64,000 bases of DNA from assembly GCF_022059845.1 (NCBI RefSeq), contig NZ_CP091852.1, positions 124,001-188,000 on the forward strand, written 5' to 3'. The notes under the pieces were generated by a model. The model made no database searches and was not told where the DNA came from. It worked only from the letters and a program-made list of their open reading frames with translations. The first letter of the stretch is position 1, and each line of letters opens with the position of its first letter. Of the stretch, positions 34,727-44,913 are shown piece by piece. Made by a program: the position numbers and the translations under genes. Source of the DNA: Terrirubrum flagellatum. GTDB lineage: Bacteria; Pseudomonadota; Alphaproteobacteria; Rhizobiales; Beijerinckiaceae.

Positions 34727-35715
34727 CCGACAGCGTGCTCGCTGCGACCGGCCTCGTGAAGGAATATGTGATCGGCCGCGGCCTGCTCTCCGGCGCGAAG
34801 CGTCTACGCGCCGTGGATCATGTCGATATCTCTGTGCGCGCCGGCGAGACGCTGGGCGTTGTTGGCGAGTCAGGTTGCGGCAAATCGACTTTGGCGCGCA
34901 TGCTGGTGGGTCTCGAAACGCCTGACGCCGGCGACGTCGCTTTCGCCGGCCACTCGTTGTCGCGGCGCGATCGCAACGCGCGGCGCGACATCCAGATGGT
35001 GTTCCAGGACCCGTTCACGGCGCTCAATCCGCGCATGCTTGTCGCCGACCTCATCGGCGAGCCGATCGACGTCCATGGGCTCGCAAAAGGCCGCGCGGAC
35101 AGGCGGGTGCGCATCGCGGAACTGCTGACGCTTGTCGGGCTCGATCCCGCGGTGATGAACCGCTATCCGCACGAATTCTCGGGCGGCCAGCGTCAGCGCA
35201 TCGGCATCGCCCGCGCGCTGGCGCTCGAACCGAAAGTGCTTGTCTGCGACGAGCCGGTCTCGGCGCTCGACGTTTCGGTGCAGGCGCAAGTGGTCAATCT
35301 GTTTAAGTCATTGCAGCGCCGCCTTGGTGTTGCGCTGATCTTCATCGCGCATGATCTCGCGGTGGTCAGACATATCTCGCATCGCATCGCGGTGATGTAT
35401 CTCGGACGCGTGGTCGAGATCGGCGACACGGCGCAAATCTTCGACCGGCCGGCGCATCCCTACACGCAGGCGCTCCTGTCGGCGATCAACGTCGCCGATC
35501 CCGTTCGCGCGCGCGAAAGCCGACGCATCCGGATCGAAGGCGATCCCCCAAGCCCGATCGATCTGCCTTCAGGCTGCCGCTTCCACACGCGTTGCTGGAA
35601 AAGCGATGGAGCGCGTTGCGTATCCATCGAGCCGCGCCTGGAAGGCCAGCGCGATGCGGCTCATCTTGCGGCCTGTCACTACAGCGGCGATCTGATCGGC
35701 GCGCGGAGCAGTTAG
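34723..35715 (+). CDS. Peptide ABC transporter ATP-binding protein, DppF/OppF type
   Basis: Second ATPase, 330 residues. Walker [11 protein letters not shown]-loop [13 protein letters not shown], signature [15 protein letters not shown], Walker [13 protein letters not shown] and the switch His in [15 protein letters not shown] are present, with the C-terminal [16 protein letters not shown] block. The ATG at 34723 overlaps the TGA of the DppD-type gene. Its TAG shares bases with the stop codon of the convergent selD gene (35712-35715), so there is no spacer between the two units. Confidence 0.92.
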   Translation: MTDSVLAATGLVKEYVIGRGLLSGAKRLRAVDHVDISVRAGETLGVVGESGCGKSTLARMLVGLETPDAGDVAFAGHSLSRRDRNARRDIQMVFQDPFTALNPRMLVADLIGEPIDVHGLAKGRADRRVRIAELLTLVGLDPAVMNRYPHEFSGGQRQRIGIARALALEPKVLVCDEPVSALDVSVQAQVVNLFKSLQRRLGVALIFIAHDLAVVRHISHRIAVMYLGRVVEIGDTAQIFDRPAHPYTQALLSAINVADPVRARESRRIRIEGDPPSPIDLPSGCRFHTRCWKSDGARCVSIEPRLEGQRDAAHLAACHYSGDLIGARSS

Positions 35716-36779
35716 CCGCGCGGCTGACCGGGCGCAACGCGCACGACAGGCGGCCCGGCGTCGACGCGGCCGATGACCGAGGCGTGTGGATATCCCGCGG
35801 CCTTGATCATCGTCGTCAGATCGCTGGCGTGATCGGGGTCACAGGACACGAGGAGCCCGCCTGACGTCTGCGGATCGGTGAGAAGGTGGCGGCGCCAGTC
35901 GGGACAGTCGCCTGGCAGCACGATCGCCTCCTCGCCATAGCTCGCCCAGTTGCGATGCGAGGCGCCGGTGACGAAATTTTGCTGCGACAGCGCCGCCGCG
36001 TGCGGAAGCAGCGGCACAGCGTCGATGTCGATCACGAGCGTCGCGTCTGAGCCGCGCGCCATTTCGAGACTGTGGCCGAGCAGTCCGAAGCCGGTCACGT
36101 CGGTCATCGCATGGACGGCTCGATCCTTGCCGAGTTGCGCGCCGACCTTGTTGAGCAAAGTCGTCGTCGCGATCATCTCGTCATAGGCGCCGAATGGCAG
36201 CGCGTTTTTCTTGATCGCAGCGGAATAGACGCCGACGCCGAGCGGCTTCGTCAGGATGAGCGCGTCGCCGGGTCGGGCGTCGGCGTTGCGGCGCACCTCT
36301 TCAGCCTTGCACAATCCGATCACGGCGAGGCCGTAGACCGGTTCGGGGCAGTCGATGGAATGGCCGCCCGCCACGGGGATGCCCGCTTCGGCGCAGATCG
36401 AGCGCCCGCCTTCGAGAATGCGCCTCACCGTCTCAGGCGCGATCTTGTCGACGGGCATGCCGAGGATTGCGAGCGCCATGATCGGCGCGCCGCCCATGGC
36501 GTAGACATCGGAGATCGCATTGGTCGCGGCGATGCGGCCGAAGTCGTGGGGATCATCGACCATCGGCATGAAGAAGTCCGTGGTCGCGATGATGCAGGTT
36601 CCGTCGTCCTGCCGCCACACGGCCGCATCGTCGCCGGTCTCGAGGCCGACCAGCAATTGCTTGTAGGGATGAGCCGCTGTTTGCCCCGACAGCAGCGTCT
36701 GCAGCACGGCCGGCGCGAGCTTGCAGCCGCAGCCGCCGCCATGGGCGAGACTTGTCAGGCGGACCTGGGCGCCATCCAT
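35712..36779 (-). CDS. selD: Selenide, water dikinase (selenophosphate synthetase)
   Basis: Makes selenophosphate, the selenium donor for selenocysteine, from selenide and ATP. The protein has 355 residues. The active-site loop is GGGCGCK with Cys17 and Lys20, the same numbering as in E. coli SelD; it is Cys and not selenocysteine. AIRS-type segments [20 protein letters not shown] and [11 protein letters not shown] are present. The ATG at 36779 follows AAGGATG; the frame is open to 36848. It lies opposite to and upstream of the fdo/sel genes, so it has its own promoter. It completes the selenocysteine set with selA, selB and selC. Confidence 0.95.
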   Translation of the reverse strand: MDGAQVRLTSLAHGGGCGCKLAPAVLQTLLSGQTAAHPYKQLLVGLETGDDAAVWRQDDGTCIIATTDFFMPMVDDPHDFGRIAATNAISDVYAMGGAPIMALAILGMPVDKIAPETVRRILEGGRSICAEAGIPVAGGHSIDCPEPVYGLAVIGLCKAEEVRRNADARPGDALILTKPLGVGVYSAAIKKNALPFGAYDEMIATTTLLNKVGAQLGKDRAVHAMTDVTGFGLLGHSLEMARGSDATLVIDIDAVPLLPHAAALSQQNFVTGASHRNWASYGEEAIVLPGDCPDWRRHLLTDPQTSGGLLVSCDPDHASDLTTMIKAAGYPHASVIGRVDAGPPVVRVAPGQPRG

Positions 36780-36915
36780 GCGTTCATCCTTATTGGGATC
36801 GAAAGGGAAAGGAGCACGCGTCGCATTCGCCGTCGATCGCGCTCGCATTCATGCGATGAAACGCGCGCCCTGGCTGGATGCGACTGGCGAAAATGAACTG
36901 CGATTTGGCGCCGTA

Positions 36916-37206
36916 TTATTCCGGCGTCTTGGTTGGAGGAAACTGCTGAGGCGGTCCCTTGAGATCGACGCCGCTCGCGAGCGGCGGTTGATCGGCCGCG
37001 TCGCTCTTGTTCGTTGACGGGGAAATGGAGCCGGTCTTGTCCGGCTCCTTTGCGCCGCCGCCCCAGCCTGTGCTGCCGCGATTGTCCGGCTTCGTGCCCT
37101 CGCTGTGTGTCGGCGCGTCGGTCGGCGCAGACATGTGCTCCTGCGCCAGCGAAGAGAAGGGCGCGGACGCCAACAGGAAAGCTGAAAGCAGGGCGGCGAT
37201 TTTCAT
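36916..37206 (-). CDS. Small secreted hydrophilic protein of unknown function
   Basis: I do not recognise this 96-residue protein. Residues 1-21 (MKIAALLSAFLLASAPFSSLA, cleaved before QEH) are a clear Sec signal. The mature part is disordered and rich in Pro, Ser, Thr, Asp and Gly, with no Cys. GGGAG precedes the ATG at 37206. It sits between selD and a transglutaminase-like gene on the same strand, in a group of exported proteins next to the formate dehydrogenase genes. Any role with that enzyme is speculation. Confidence 0.6.
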   Translation of the reverse strand: MKIAALLSAFLLASAPFSSLAQEHMSAPTDAPTHSEGTKPDNRGSTGWGGGAKEPDKTGSISPSTNKSDAADQPPLASGVDLKGPPQQFPPTKTPE

Positions 37207-37287
37207 GGCGATCTCCCGTCGGAGGAAATCGCCAAGGCGGCGTCGGGGTTCCCGGATATTCCATCCGCGCGGCCTGAGAGTGTTTGC

Positions 37288-38394
37288 TCACGCCGCAGTC
37301 AGTTCCTTCGACCGGATCATGTAACGGAACGCGTCCGGATCGAGACAGTCGAGGCGCGCATTGGCGGTCTCCGCCTGCGGATACATCAGGAAGCCCAGCC
37401 TTGGTCCGGACGAACCTGGCAGGGCGATGTCATGCGCGAAATTATAGGCGAGCCAGTTGCCTTCCCAGGCGCCAAACAGCGTCTTTCGAGCCGCCGCGAC
37501 TTTCGGATCGCCAAGGGCGAGACTGGTCGCGGGCTCTTCCAGCACGACCTTGCGCACGTCAGCGGGATCGACAGGCGTCCAGCCCAATCCGGCAAGGAAT
37601 ACTTCAGCGCGGCAGTGCTGCGCCCTGGTGATGTTCTCCGAGCCCGCGCCAAGACTCTTGTATCCGAACTTCGACGGGGCGACGCGCACGCCATAGACGT
37701 CACGCGCGGGAATTCCGGAGGCGCGCGCGAGGCCAACATAGAGCGCATTCAGGTCGGCGCATTTGCCGCCGAGATTGCCGGATTTCAGCATGGCGGCGAT
37801 GTCGCCGACGCCGCAGCCGCGCGTTGCGGCGTTCCGGAAGGTGTTCTCCACCACCCATTCATAGATGGCGCGAGCTTTCTCCACATCCGTCGCGGCGCCG
37901 GCGGTGATGCGGTCGGCGGTCTCCTTCACGACGCCGTCGGTCGGAATGAGATCCGTGCTTTCGAGATAAAGCGCGCGTTCGGCGGCCGACAGTGACGGGG
38001 CGTCGCCCGGTTGATTGAAATCGGTCGCGCGGTCGCGCGTTGCAATCTGGCTTGTCGCTTCCACGAAAGGCGCCTTCTCGCCCGCCGCGAATACGACATG
38101 CAGCATCTCCGACCCGTACTTCGGATCGCGGTGAAGGACGGCTTCCCCGTTCGTGCGCCACACATTGCCATTCGCCTGATGCCAGCCGTCCGCCTGCACC
38201 GACGGCAGCGGCATCCAGGCCTGCGTCGCGCCCGCGGCGCTAGCGATGTCGAGCCGCGTGGTAATCTCGAAACGCCGCCATGCGCCCGGCTGCGGCGTGA
38301 AATCAGGCGTCTGCGCCGCGGCGGCGCGCGGCAGCGCCGCCCCGGCCGAAAAGGCTGCGCCGGCTTTAAGAAGGTCGCGTCGATGAAGCGTCAT
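37288..38394 (-). CDS. Tat-exported transglutaminase-like domain protein
   Basis: Periplasmic protein of 368 residues. The Tat-type signal is MTLHRRDLLKAGAAFSAGAA. The core is a transglutaminase/protease-like domain with a probable Cys-His-Asp triad: GGKCADLNALYVGLARASGI, then QHCRAEVFLAGLGWTPVDPADV. Such domains act as cysteine proteases or acyl transferases. The C-terminal part (GNLAYNF-like region and SSGPRLGFLMYPQAE) is common to bacterial homologs. It is 16 nt downstream of a TlpA-like thioredoxin gene, so the two are probably cotranscribed. Confidence 0.82.
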   Translation of the reverse strand: MTLHRRDLLKAGAAFSAGAALPRAAAAQTPDFTPQPGAWRRFEITTRLDIASAAGATQAWMPLPSVQADGWHQANGNVWRTNGEAVLHRDPKYGSEMLHVVFAAGEKAPFVEATSQIATRDRATDFNQPGDAPSLSAAERALYLESTDLIPTDGVVKETADRITAGAATDVEKARAIYEWVVENTFRNAATRGCGVGDIAAMLKSGNLGGKCADLNALYVGLARASGIPARDVYGVRVAPSKFGYKSLGAGSENITRAQHCRAEVFLAGLGWTPVDPADVRKVVLEEPATSLALGDPKVAAARKTLFGAWEGNWLAYNFAHDIALPGSSGPRLGFLMYPQAETANARLDCLDPDAFRYMIRSKELTAA

Positions 38395-38410
38395 GGTTCC
38401 CTCCTGAATG

Positions 38411-38989
38411 TCAGTTCTCGATGGCCGCCGGTTCGCCGGCGTTGATCCGGTCGATCAACTCCCGCGGAGCCAGTCCGTCCCAGGCGAAATCTCCTTCAAC
38501 CCAAAGCCGCGGTTCGAGCCGCGCGTCGAGCACGATCGTCGATGGCAGAATGGTGATGCCCAAGGCCTTCGAGGCGGCGCGGGATTCATCGAGCAGCACC
38601 GGGAAATTCACCGGCCGTCCCTCGAGGAAGCGAAGCACGCGCGACTGCGGCTCGGCCACTGAGATAGCCAGAATGGAGAGCGGCGCGTCGCCGGCCCGTT
38701 CGGCGAAGCGGCCAAGCGCCGGCAACTCCTCGCGACAAGGCTCGCACCAGGTGGCGAAGAAATGCAGCACGACGACGCGTCCTCGCTGCGCAGCAAGATT
38801 TGCTGCAGCGCCGTCAACAGCGGAAAGGGCGAACGCGCGCGGGGATGCGTCTCCCGTCCAAGGTCGAAAAGACCGCTCAGCCGCGTCGGAGTTGAGAGGC
38901 AATAAAAATGCTGCAGCGCATGCAGCCAAAGCTGCGGCTACGCGCCAGAAGGTTGCGCCCCGCGCCGCGGGAGCACGCCGTGCGATCAC
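38411..38989 (-). CDS. TlpA/ResA-like periplasmic thioredoxin
   Basis: Exported or membrane-anchored thiol-disulfide protein of 192 residues. The N-terminal hydrophobic stretch (VAAALAACAAAFLLPLNSDA) is followed by a thioredoxin fold with the active site FATWCEPCREELP and the cis-Pro in GITILPSTIV. TlpA/ResA proteins keep periplasmic cysteines reduced, for example in heme-protein maturation. It is encoded divergently from the cytochrome-b-linked formate dehydrogenase, so a supporting role there is plausible but inferred. Confidence 0.88.
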   Translation of the reverse strand: MIARRAPAARGATFWRVAAALAACAAAFLLPLNSDAAERSFRPWTGDASPRAFALSAVDGAAANLAAQRGRVVVLHFFATWCEPCREELPALGRFAERAGDAPLSILAISVAEPQSRVLRFLEGRPVNFPVLLDESRAASKALGITILPSTIVLDARLEPRLWVEGDFAWDGLAPRELIDRINAGEPAAIEN

Positions 38990-39063
38990 GCAGCAGCTGT
39001 GACGACGTTGGCGCTGGCGGTCAACGGGCGTCGCCGCGCTGGCTTCCTATACTTTCATCCACT

Positions 39064-39092
39064 TTGACATTGGAACATCTCAAATCTACGCT
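39064..39092 (+). promoter_or_regulatory. Candidate sigma70-type promoter of fdoG
   Basis: TTGACA (39064-39069) and TACGCT (39087-39092) are 17 nt apart, in the 185-nt spacer before fdoG. The -35 box is perfect but the -10 box is weak. It gives a leader of about 75 nt before the TTG start at 39175. Confidence 0.4.
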
Positions 39093-39174
39093 GTGTTACA
39101 AAGAGTTGTGGCGCGTGACTCGCGCGCTCGCCGAAATGCCCCCGGTCGGGGCGCTGATTAGGGAGGAAGCCGAA

Positions 39175-42100
39175 TTGACCATCGAACTCTCGCGGCGCCA
39201 GTTTGTCGTCGGCGCGAGCGCGGGGGTGGTGGGAACGACGCTTGGGGCGCTTGGTTTTGGAGACATCGAAAGCGCCTATGCCGCGGCGATCCGCCCCTTC
39301 AAGCTCGCGAGCCTGACGGAAACGCGCAACACCTGCACCTACTGCTCGGTGGCGTGCGGCATCATCATGTATTCGAAAGGCGATCGCACGAAGGGCGAGA
39401 AAGCCGAACTCATCCATATCGAGGGCGACTCCGATCACCCGACCAATCGCGGCACGCTCTGCCCGAAAGGCTCTGCGCTGCTTGACTTTGTCCATGCTCC
39501 GACGCGGCTCAAATATCCGATGCTGCGCAAGCCGGGCTCCGACAAGTTCGAGCGCATCAGCTGGGATCAGGCGCTCGATCGCATCGCGCGGCTGATGAAG
39601 GACGATCGCGACGCCAACATCATCGAGAAGAACAATGACGGCGTGACGGTCAATCGCTGGACGACGACAGGCGTCCTTGCGGCGTCCGCCACCACCAACG
39701 AAACAGCGTGGTGCACCTACAAGGTGGTGCGCAGCGCCGGGATCGTGGCGTTCGACAACCAGGCGCGTGTCTGACACGGACCGACGGTAGCCAGTCTGGC
39801 TCCAACATTCGGTCGCGGCGCCATGACGAACTCATGGACCGACATCAAGAACACCGACCTTGTCGTCATCATGGGCGGCAACGCCGCCGAAGCGCATCCC
39901 TGCGGCTTTAAATGGGTCACCGAGGCGAAGCACAGCCGTGGCGCCAAGCTGATCGTCGTCGATCCGCGGTTTACGCGCTCGGCCTCGGTCGCGGATTATT
40001 ACGCGCCGATCCGGCAGGGCACGGACATCGCCTTCCTGCTCGGCGTGATCAACTACTGCATCCAGAACGACAAGGTGCAGTGGGACTACACAAAGATGTT
40101 CACCAACGCCTCCTACATCGTGAAGGAGGGCTTTGGTTATCAGGACGGGCTTTTCACCGGCTATAACGAGGAGAGACGCGACTACGACCGGTCGTCATGG
40201 GATTACGAGATCGGCGAGGACGGCTTCGTCAAGGTCGACGATACGCTTCAGCATCCGCGTTGCGTCTGGAATCTCCTGAAGCAGCACGTCGCGACCTATA
40301 CGCCTGATCTGGTCTCGCGCATCTGTGGCACGCCGAAGGACAAGTTCCTGAAAGTCGCCGAGATGATTGGCGAATGTTCCACCAGGAACAAGACCATGAC
40401 GTCGATGTACGCGCTTGGCTGGACGCAGCATTCAAAGGGCTCGCAGAACATCCGCGCCATGGCGATGCTGCAGCTCATCCTCGGCAATATCGGCGTGCGC
40501 GGCGGCGGTATGAACGCGCTGCGCGGCCATTCCAACATCCAGGGGCTGACCGACATCGGCCTGATGTCGAACCTCATCCCCGGCTATCTCACGATACCGA
40601 CGGAGCGGGAGGCGACGTTTGACTCCTATATGTCGACGCGCGGATTCAAGCCGCTCAGGCCGGGGCAGACGAGCTTCTGGCAGAACTACAAGAAATTCTT
40701 CGTCTCGTTCCAGAAGTCCATGTGGGGCGCAGCGGCGACGGCGGAGAACAATTTCGGCTATGACTGGCTGCCGAAGCTCGACCTGCCGTCTTATGACATG
40801 CTGCGCATCTTCGACCTGATGCATCAGGGCAAGGTCAACGGATATGTCTGCCAGGGCTTCAACCCGCTGCTGTCAGCGCCGAACAGGCCGAAGCTGACGG
40901 CCTCGCTCTCGAAGCTGAAATTCCTCGTCGTCATGGATCCGCTCGAAACGGAGACAGCGCGATTCTGGGAGAATCACGGCGAGTTCAACAATGTCGAATC
41001 CTCAAAGATTCAGACAGAGGTGATCCAGCTTCCATCGACCTGCTTCGCGGAGGATGAAGGTTCTCTCGTCAACTCCGGCCGCTGGCTGCAATGGCATTGG
41101 TCAGGCGCGACGCCGCCGGGCGAAGCCAAGAGCGACGTCTGGATCATGTCGCAGATCTATCTGCGCATGAAGGCCCTCTATCAGAAGGAGGGCGGCAAGG
41201 TTCCCGAGCCGATCCTCAATCTGACCTGGAACTACAAGGACGCCAACGAGCCGACGCCGGAAGAACTCGCCAAGGAGCTTAACGGATCGGTCCTTGAAGA
41301 TGTCGCGGACCCGAACGATCCGACCAAGGTCGTGCTGAAGAAAGGCGAGCAGCTCGCGGCGTTCGCGCTGTTGCGCGACGACGGCAAGACGGCGGCGGCC
41401 TGCTGGATCTATACCGGCTGCTTCACACAGGCCGGCAACATGATGGCCCGTCGCGACAACACCGATCGTGATGACACAGGCGCCTATCCCAACTGGGCGT
41501 TCTCCTGGCCGGCCAACCGGCGCGTCCTCTACAACCGCGCTTCCGCCGACATCAACGGCAAGGCGTGGGACGACACGCGCAAGCTGATCGAATGGGACGG
41601 GACGAGGTGGGCGGGCTACGACGTGCCCGACATCGCGCCCAACGCGAAGCCCGATCTCGTGATGCCCTTCATCATGAATCCGGAGGGCACGGCGCGGTTG
41701 TTCACGCGCGGCATGATGCGCGAAGGGCCTTTCCCGGCGCATTACGAGCCGTTCGAAGCGCCGATCGCCAATCTCGTCGCGCCGAAAGTCCGGGGCAATC
41801 CGGCGGCGCGCGTGTTCAAGGGCGACATGGAGCAGTTCGGCGATGCGAAGGAATTCCCCTACGCAGCGACGTCCTATCGTCTCACCGAGCACTTCCATTT
41901 CTGGACCAAGCATGTCCAGATCAACGCTTCGAACCAGCCGGAATTCTTCGTCGAGATCAGCGAGGAGCTGGCGAAAGAGAAGAATATCGAGCGCGGCGGC
42001 TGGGTCCGCGTCTGGTCGAAGCGCGGCTCGATCAAAGCGAAGGCGGTGGTGACGAAGCGCATCGCGCCCCTGATCTGCGACGGCAAGCCTGTGCATGTCG

Positions 42101-42258
42101 TCGGCATCCCCCTGCATTGGGGTTTCGTCGGCGCGGCGAGGAAGGGCTTCGGTCCCAATTCGCTGACGCCCTTCGTCGGCGACGCGAATATCGAGACGCC
42201 GGAGTTCAAGGCGTTCCTCGTCAATATCGAGCCGACGACGGCTCCGGCGTCTGTCTGA
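39175..42258 (+). CDS. fdoG: Formate dehydrogenase-O/N alpha subunit, selenocysteine-containing, Tat-exported
   Basis: Molybdopterin catalytic subunit of 1027 residues that oxidises formate to CO2 on the periplasmic side. Order: Tat signal (LSRRQFVVGASAG, residues 5-17), [4Fe-4S] site Cys54, Cys57, Cys61 and Cys96, then in-frame UGA at 39772-39774 as Sec200 in the context QARV-Sec-HGPTVASLAPTFGRG, the same as E. coli FdnG/FdoG. The reading frame continues unbroken to 42258. A SECIS hairpin follows the UGA. The start is TTG at 39175 with GGGAGGAAG at a good distance; an upstream ATG at 39136 is less likely. It is followed by fdoH and fdoI. Confidence 0.95.
39772..39774 (+). other. UGA selenocysteine codon (recoded stop) in fdoG
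   Basis: TGA at codon 200. Both flanks are conserved formate dehydrogenase sequence in one frame, so it is read as selenocysteine. It ligates molybdenum in the known enzymes. All decoding genes (selA, selB, selC, selD) are present nearby. Confidence 0.95.
39786..39803 (+). promoter_or_regulatory. Bacterial SECIS element
   Basis: GG (39786-39787), bulged U (39788), AGCCA (39789-39793), loop GUC, UGGCU (39797-39801), CC (39802-39803). The bulged U lies 14 nt after the UGA, the same spacing I recall for E. coli fdhF, and the loop is similar (GUC within AGUCUG against GGUCUG). This hairpin should bind the SelB C-terminal domain. Confidence 0.88.
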
Positions 42259-42273
42259 GGGAGGAGATCGATC

Positions 42274-43209
42274 ATGTTTCCCCCGATCCCCAATCCCGAC
42301 CTGAAGGCGGCGACGAAATTCGGCGAGAAAGATCTGATCCGCCGCTCCGCGTCGCGCGTCGCGGAGCCTGCGCAAAAATTGACGCCGATGGCGAAGCTCA
42401 TCGACGTCTCCAAATGCATCGGCTGCAAGGCGTGCCAGTCGGCCTGTCTCGAATGGAACGATCTGCGCGAGCCGGTCGGCTTCAATGACGGCACCTACAA
42501 CAATCCGCCTGATCTGACGCCGACCAGCCTGACGGTGATGAAATTCACCGAATGGGTAAATCCGGAGACGAGGAATCTGGAATGGCTGATCCGCAAGGAC
42601 GGCTGCATGCATTGCGCCGATCCGGGCTGCCTGAAGGCGTGCCCGGCGCCTGGCGCCATCGTGCAATACTCCAACGGCATCGTCGATTTCGTGCATGAGA
42701 ACTGCATCGGCTGCGGCTATTGCGTGAAGGGGTGCCCGTTCAACATCCCGCGCATCTCCAAGGCAGACAGCAAGGCCTACAAATGCACTCTGTGCTCCGA
42801 TCGCGTTTCGGTCGGCCAGGGTCCGGCCTGCGCCAAGGCGTGCCCGACGCAGGCGATCGTGTTCGGCACGAAGGACGAGATGAAGCAGTGGGCCGACGGC
42901 CGCATCAAGGATCTGAAGTCGCGCGGCTACAAGAACGCCGGGCTTTACGATCCGCCGGGCGTCGGCGGCACCCACGTGATGTATGTGCTCCATCACGCCG
43001 ATCAGCCGGAGATTTACGCCGGCCTGCCCAGGGATCCGCGCATCAGCCCGCTGGTCGAGATCTGGAAAGGGGTGGCGAAATATGCGGGGCTTGCGGTGAT
43101 GGGCGCTTTCGCCGTGTTCGGCGTGCTGCATCACGCCGTGATGGGTCCGAACCGCGTGACGCGCGAGGATGAAAGCGCCGCCAAACAGCTCACGGAGACG
43201 CAGTCATGA
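42274..43209 (+). CDS. fdoH: Formate dehydrogenase-O/N beta subunit, four-cluster ferredoxin type
   Basis: Electron-transfer subunit of 311 residues. Four Cys groups are visible for four [4Fe-4S] clusters: [35 protein letters not shown] and [21 protein letters not shown] single C-terminal helix ([19 protein letters not shown]) anchors it to the membrane, as in FdnH. It lies 15 nt after fdoG and its stop overlaps the fdoI start (ATGA). Electrons pass from FdoG through these clusters to the cytochrome subunit. Confidence 0.94.
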   Translation: MFPPIPNPDLKAATKFGEKDLIRRSASRVAEPAQKLTPMAKLIDVSKCIGCKACQSACLEWNDLREPVGFNDGTYNNPPDLTPTSLTVMKFTEWVNPETRNLEWLIRKDGCMHCADPGCLKACPAPGAIVQYSNGIVDFVHENCIGCGYCVKGCPFNIPRISKADSKAYKCTLCSDRVSVGQGPACAKACPTQAIVFGTKDEMKQWADGRIKDLKSRGYKNAGLYDPPGVGGTHVMYVLHHADQPEIYAGLPRDPRISPLVEIWKGVAKYAGLAVMGAFAVFGVLHHAVMGPNRVTREDESAAKQLTETQS

Positions 43210-43910
43210 GCGCTGACGAAATGCGCGCTGACGAGGCGAAACCGGGAGAGAGCGTTCATCGCGGCGACCCCGTTGTCGTCGATCGCTACACCGCCGGCGC
43301 AAGGATCAATCACTGGATTACGGCGGCTTGCCTCATCCTGTTGGCGATCTCCGGGATGGCTTTGTTTCATCCGAGCCTGTTTGGGCTGACCGCTCTGTTC
43401 GGCGGCGGCCAGGCGACGCGCGCGATCCATCCCTGGATCGGCGTAGTGCTGTTCTTCTCCTTCTCCGGCCTGTTCCTGCGTTTCTGGCGGCTCAATCTGT
43501 GGAAAGGCGCCGACACGACGTGGCTCGCGCGCCTCAACAAGGTTCTCGGCAACCGCGATCACGAAGATCCCGATCTCGTCGAGATCGGCAAATACAACGC
43601 CGGCCAGAAGATGGTCTTCTGGGGCATGACGCTGTTGATCCTGACGCTGATCGGCAGCGGTCTCGTGATCTGGGATGAATATTTCGCATCCTACACCACG
43701 ATCACGCAGAAGCGCCTCGCGGTTCTGCTCCATGCCGGCGCTGCGGTCGCGATCATCTGCATCTGGATCGTCCATGTCTACGCCGCGATTTGGGTGCGCG
43801 GCACGATCAGCGCCATGACGAAGGGCCAGGTGACCGGCGGCTGGGCGTGGCGGCATCATCGCAAATGGCTGAGGGAGCTTGTCACGGGCGGTCCTCGCCC
43901 GGCAGAATGA
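43206..43910 (+). CDS. fdoI: Formate dehydrogenase gamma subunit, cytochrome b556
   Basis: Membrane cytochrome b subunit of 234 residues with four helices. Heme-ligand histidines are expected in [20 protein letters not shown] and in the C-terminal [20 protein letters not shown]; another His is in [12 protein letters not shown]. It has an N-terminal extension of about 30 residues rich in acidic residues. It passes electrons to quinone. ATGA coupling with fdoH; a stable hairpin follows the stop codon. Confidence 0.92.
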   Translation: MSADEMRADEAKPGESVHRGDPVVVDRYTAGARINHWITAACLILLAISGMALFHPSLFGLTALFGGGQATRAIHPWIGVVLFFSFSGLFLRFWRLNLWKGADTTWLARLNKVLGNRDHEDPDLVEIGKYNAGQKMVFWGMTLLILTLIGSGLVIWDEYFASYTTITQKRLAVLLHAGAAVAIICIWIVHVYAAIWVRGTISAMTKGQVTGGWAWRHHRKWLRELVTGGPRPAE

Positions 43911-43914
43911 GCGC

Positions 43915-43935
43915 GCGCCCGCGTCCGGCGGGCGC
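43915..43935. terminator. 8-bp GC hairpin between fdoI and fdhE
   Basis: GCGCCCGC (43915-43922), loop GTCCG, GCGGGCGC (43928-43935). It starts 5 nt after the fdoI stop and has no U-tract. It probably attenuates transcription or stabilises the fdoGHI message, so that fdhE and the sel genes are made at a lower level. Confidence 0.5.
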
Positions 43936-43975
43936 TCGGCGCTGAACGTGGCCCGTGTGGTTCGTGAGGTAGCAA

Positions 43976-44896
43976 TTGAGTGAGTCAGGCGCGCCATCGC
44001 GCGAGCCCATTCCCATCGGCGAGATCGCCGCTCCGCCTTTCGCGCGGCTTCCCGAACCGGAAACTCATTTCCGTCTGCGCGCCCAACGTTTCGCCCTGCT
44101 CTCGCAGGGACATCAGCTCGAACCCTATTTGCGCTTCATGGCTGGCCTCGCTGAAGCGCAGCATCGTTGTCAGCCCGGCCTGCCGGAGCCGAGGCTGCCT
44201 CAACAGGAGCTTCGGGAGCGCGCCCGTCAGCACGCTATGCCGCCGCTCGATCGCGCAAAGTCGATCGACGCGACATTCGAGGCCACGCTCGACTCGCTGT
44301 TCTCGCTTGCGCCTGAGATCGAGATGCCCGCGGCGGCGCGCGAGGCGCTTGATCGCGCAACGCGCATGGACGTTGCCGCGCGCAACGTGATGATCGATGA
44401 CATCCTGTCGAACGCGACCGCTGTCGAGCGGCTTGGCGAACGCGTGTTCTTCGCGGCGGCGTTGCAGGTGCATTTCGCGCGCCTTGCGGCCCGGCTCGAC
44501 GCTGACAGGCTCGTTCCGGTCGGTGACGGCGTCTGTCCGGTCTGCGCGTCGCCGCCGGTCAGCAGCATGGTGGTGGACTGGCGCGGCGCCAGCAACACCC
44601 GCTTCTGCGCCTGCTCGCTATGCGCGACGCTCTGGCATGTCGTGCGCATCAAGTGCGCGTGTTGCGCCTCGACGAAAGGGATCGCCTATCGCGAGATCGA
44701 AAAGGGGCCGGGCTCCGGGATCATCCGGGCCGAGACTTGCGAGTCCTGCCATTCCTACATGAAGATTTTCGAGCAGCGAAAGGAGCCGTCTGTCGATCCT
44801 GTCGCGGACGATGTTGCAAGTCTGGGCCTTGATCTTCTCGTGCGAGAGGCCGGCTATCGGCGGGGAGGCGTCAACGCCTTCCTGCAAGGCTACTAG
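43976..44896 (+). CDS. fdhE: Formate dehydrogenase accessory protein FdhE
   Basis: Cytoplasmic maturation factor of 306 residues that binds iron through cysteines and is needed for active respiratory formate dehydrogenase. Four CxxC pairs are present in the C-terminal half: CPVC, CSLC, CACC and CESC, in the family spacing. The start is TTG at 43976 with GAGG 6 nt upstream; no ATG fits. It follows fdoI by 65 nt and precedes selA by 17 nt, so structural, maturation and selenocysteine genes are in one direction. Confidence 0.93.
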   Translation: MSESGAPSREPIPIGEIAAPPFARLPEPETHFRLRAQRFALLSQGHQLEPYLRFMAGLAEAQHRCQPGLPEPRLPQQELRERARQHAMPPLDRAKSIDATFEATLDSLFSLAPEIEMPAAAREALDRATRMDVAARNVMIDDILSNATAVERLGERVFFAAALQVHFARLAARLDADRLVPVGDGVCPVCASPPVSSMVVDWRGASNTRFCACSLCATLWHVVRIKCACCASTKGIAYREIEKGPGSGIIRAETCESCHSYMKIFEQRKEPSVDPVADDVASLGLDLLVREAGYRRGGVNAFLQGY

Positions 44897-44913
44897 CGAC
44901 AGCGGAACGCTTC

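Noticed and set aside
39772-39822. Apparent stop codon splitting the formate dehydrogenase alpha gene
   Set aside because: Not a pseudogene or sequencing error: the UGA is in the conserved selenocysteine position with a SECIS hairpin, and all sel genes are present.
41101-43134. Antisense open frame of 677 codons opposite fdoG/fdoH
   Set aside because: No recognisable domain; it mirrors the codon bias of the sense genes.
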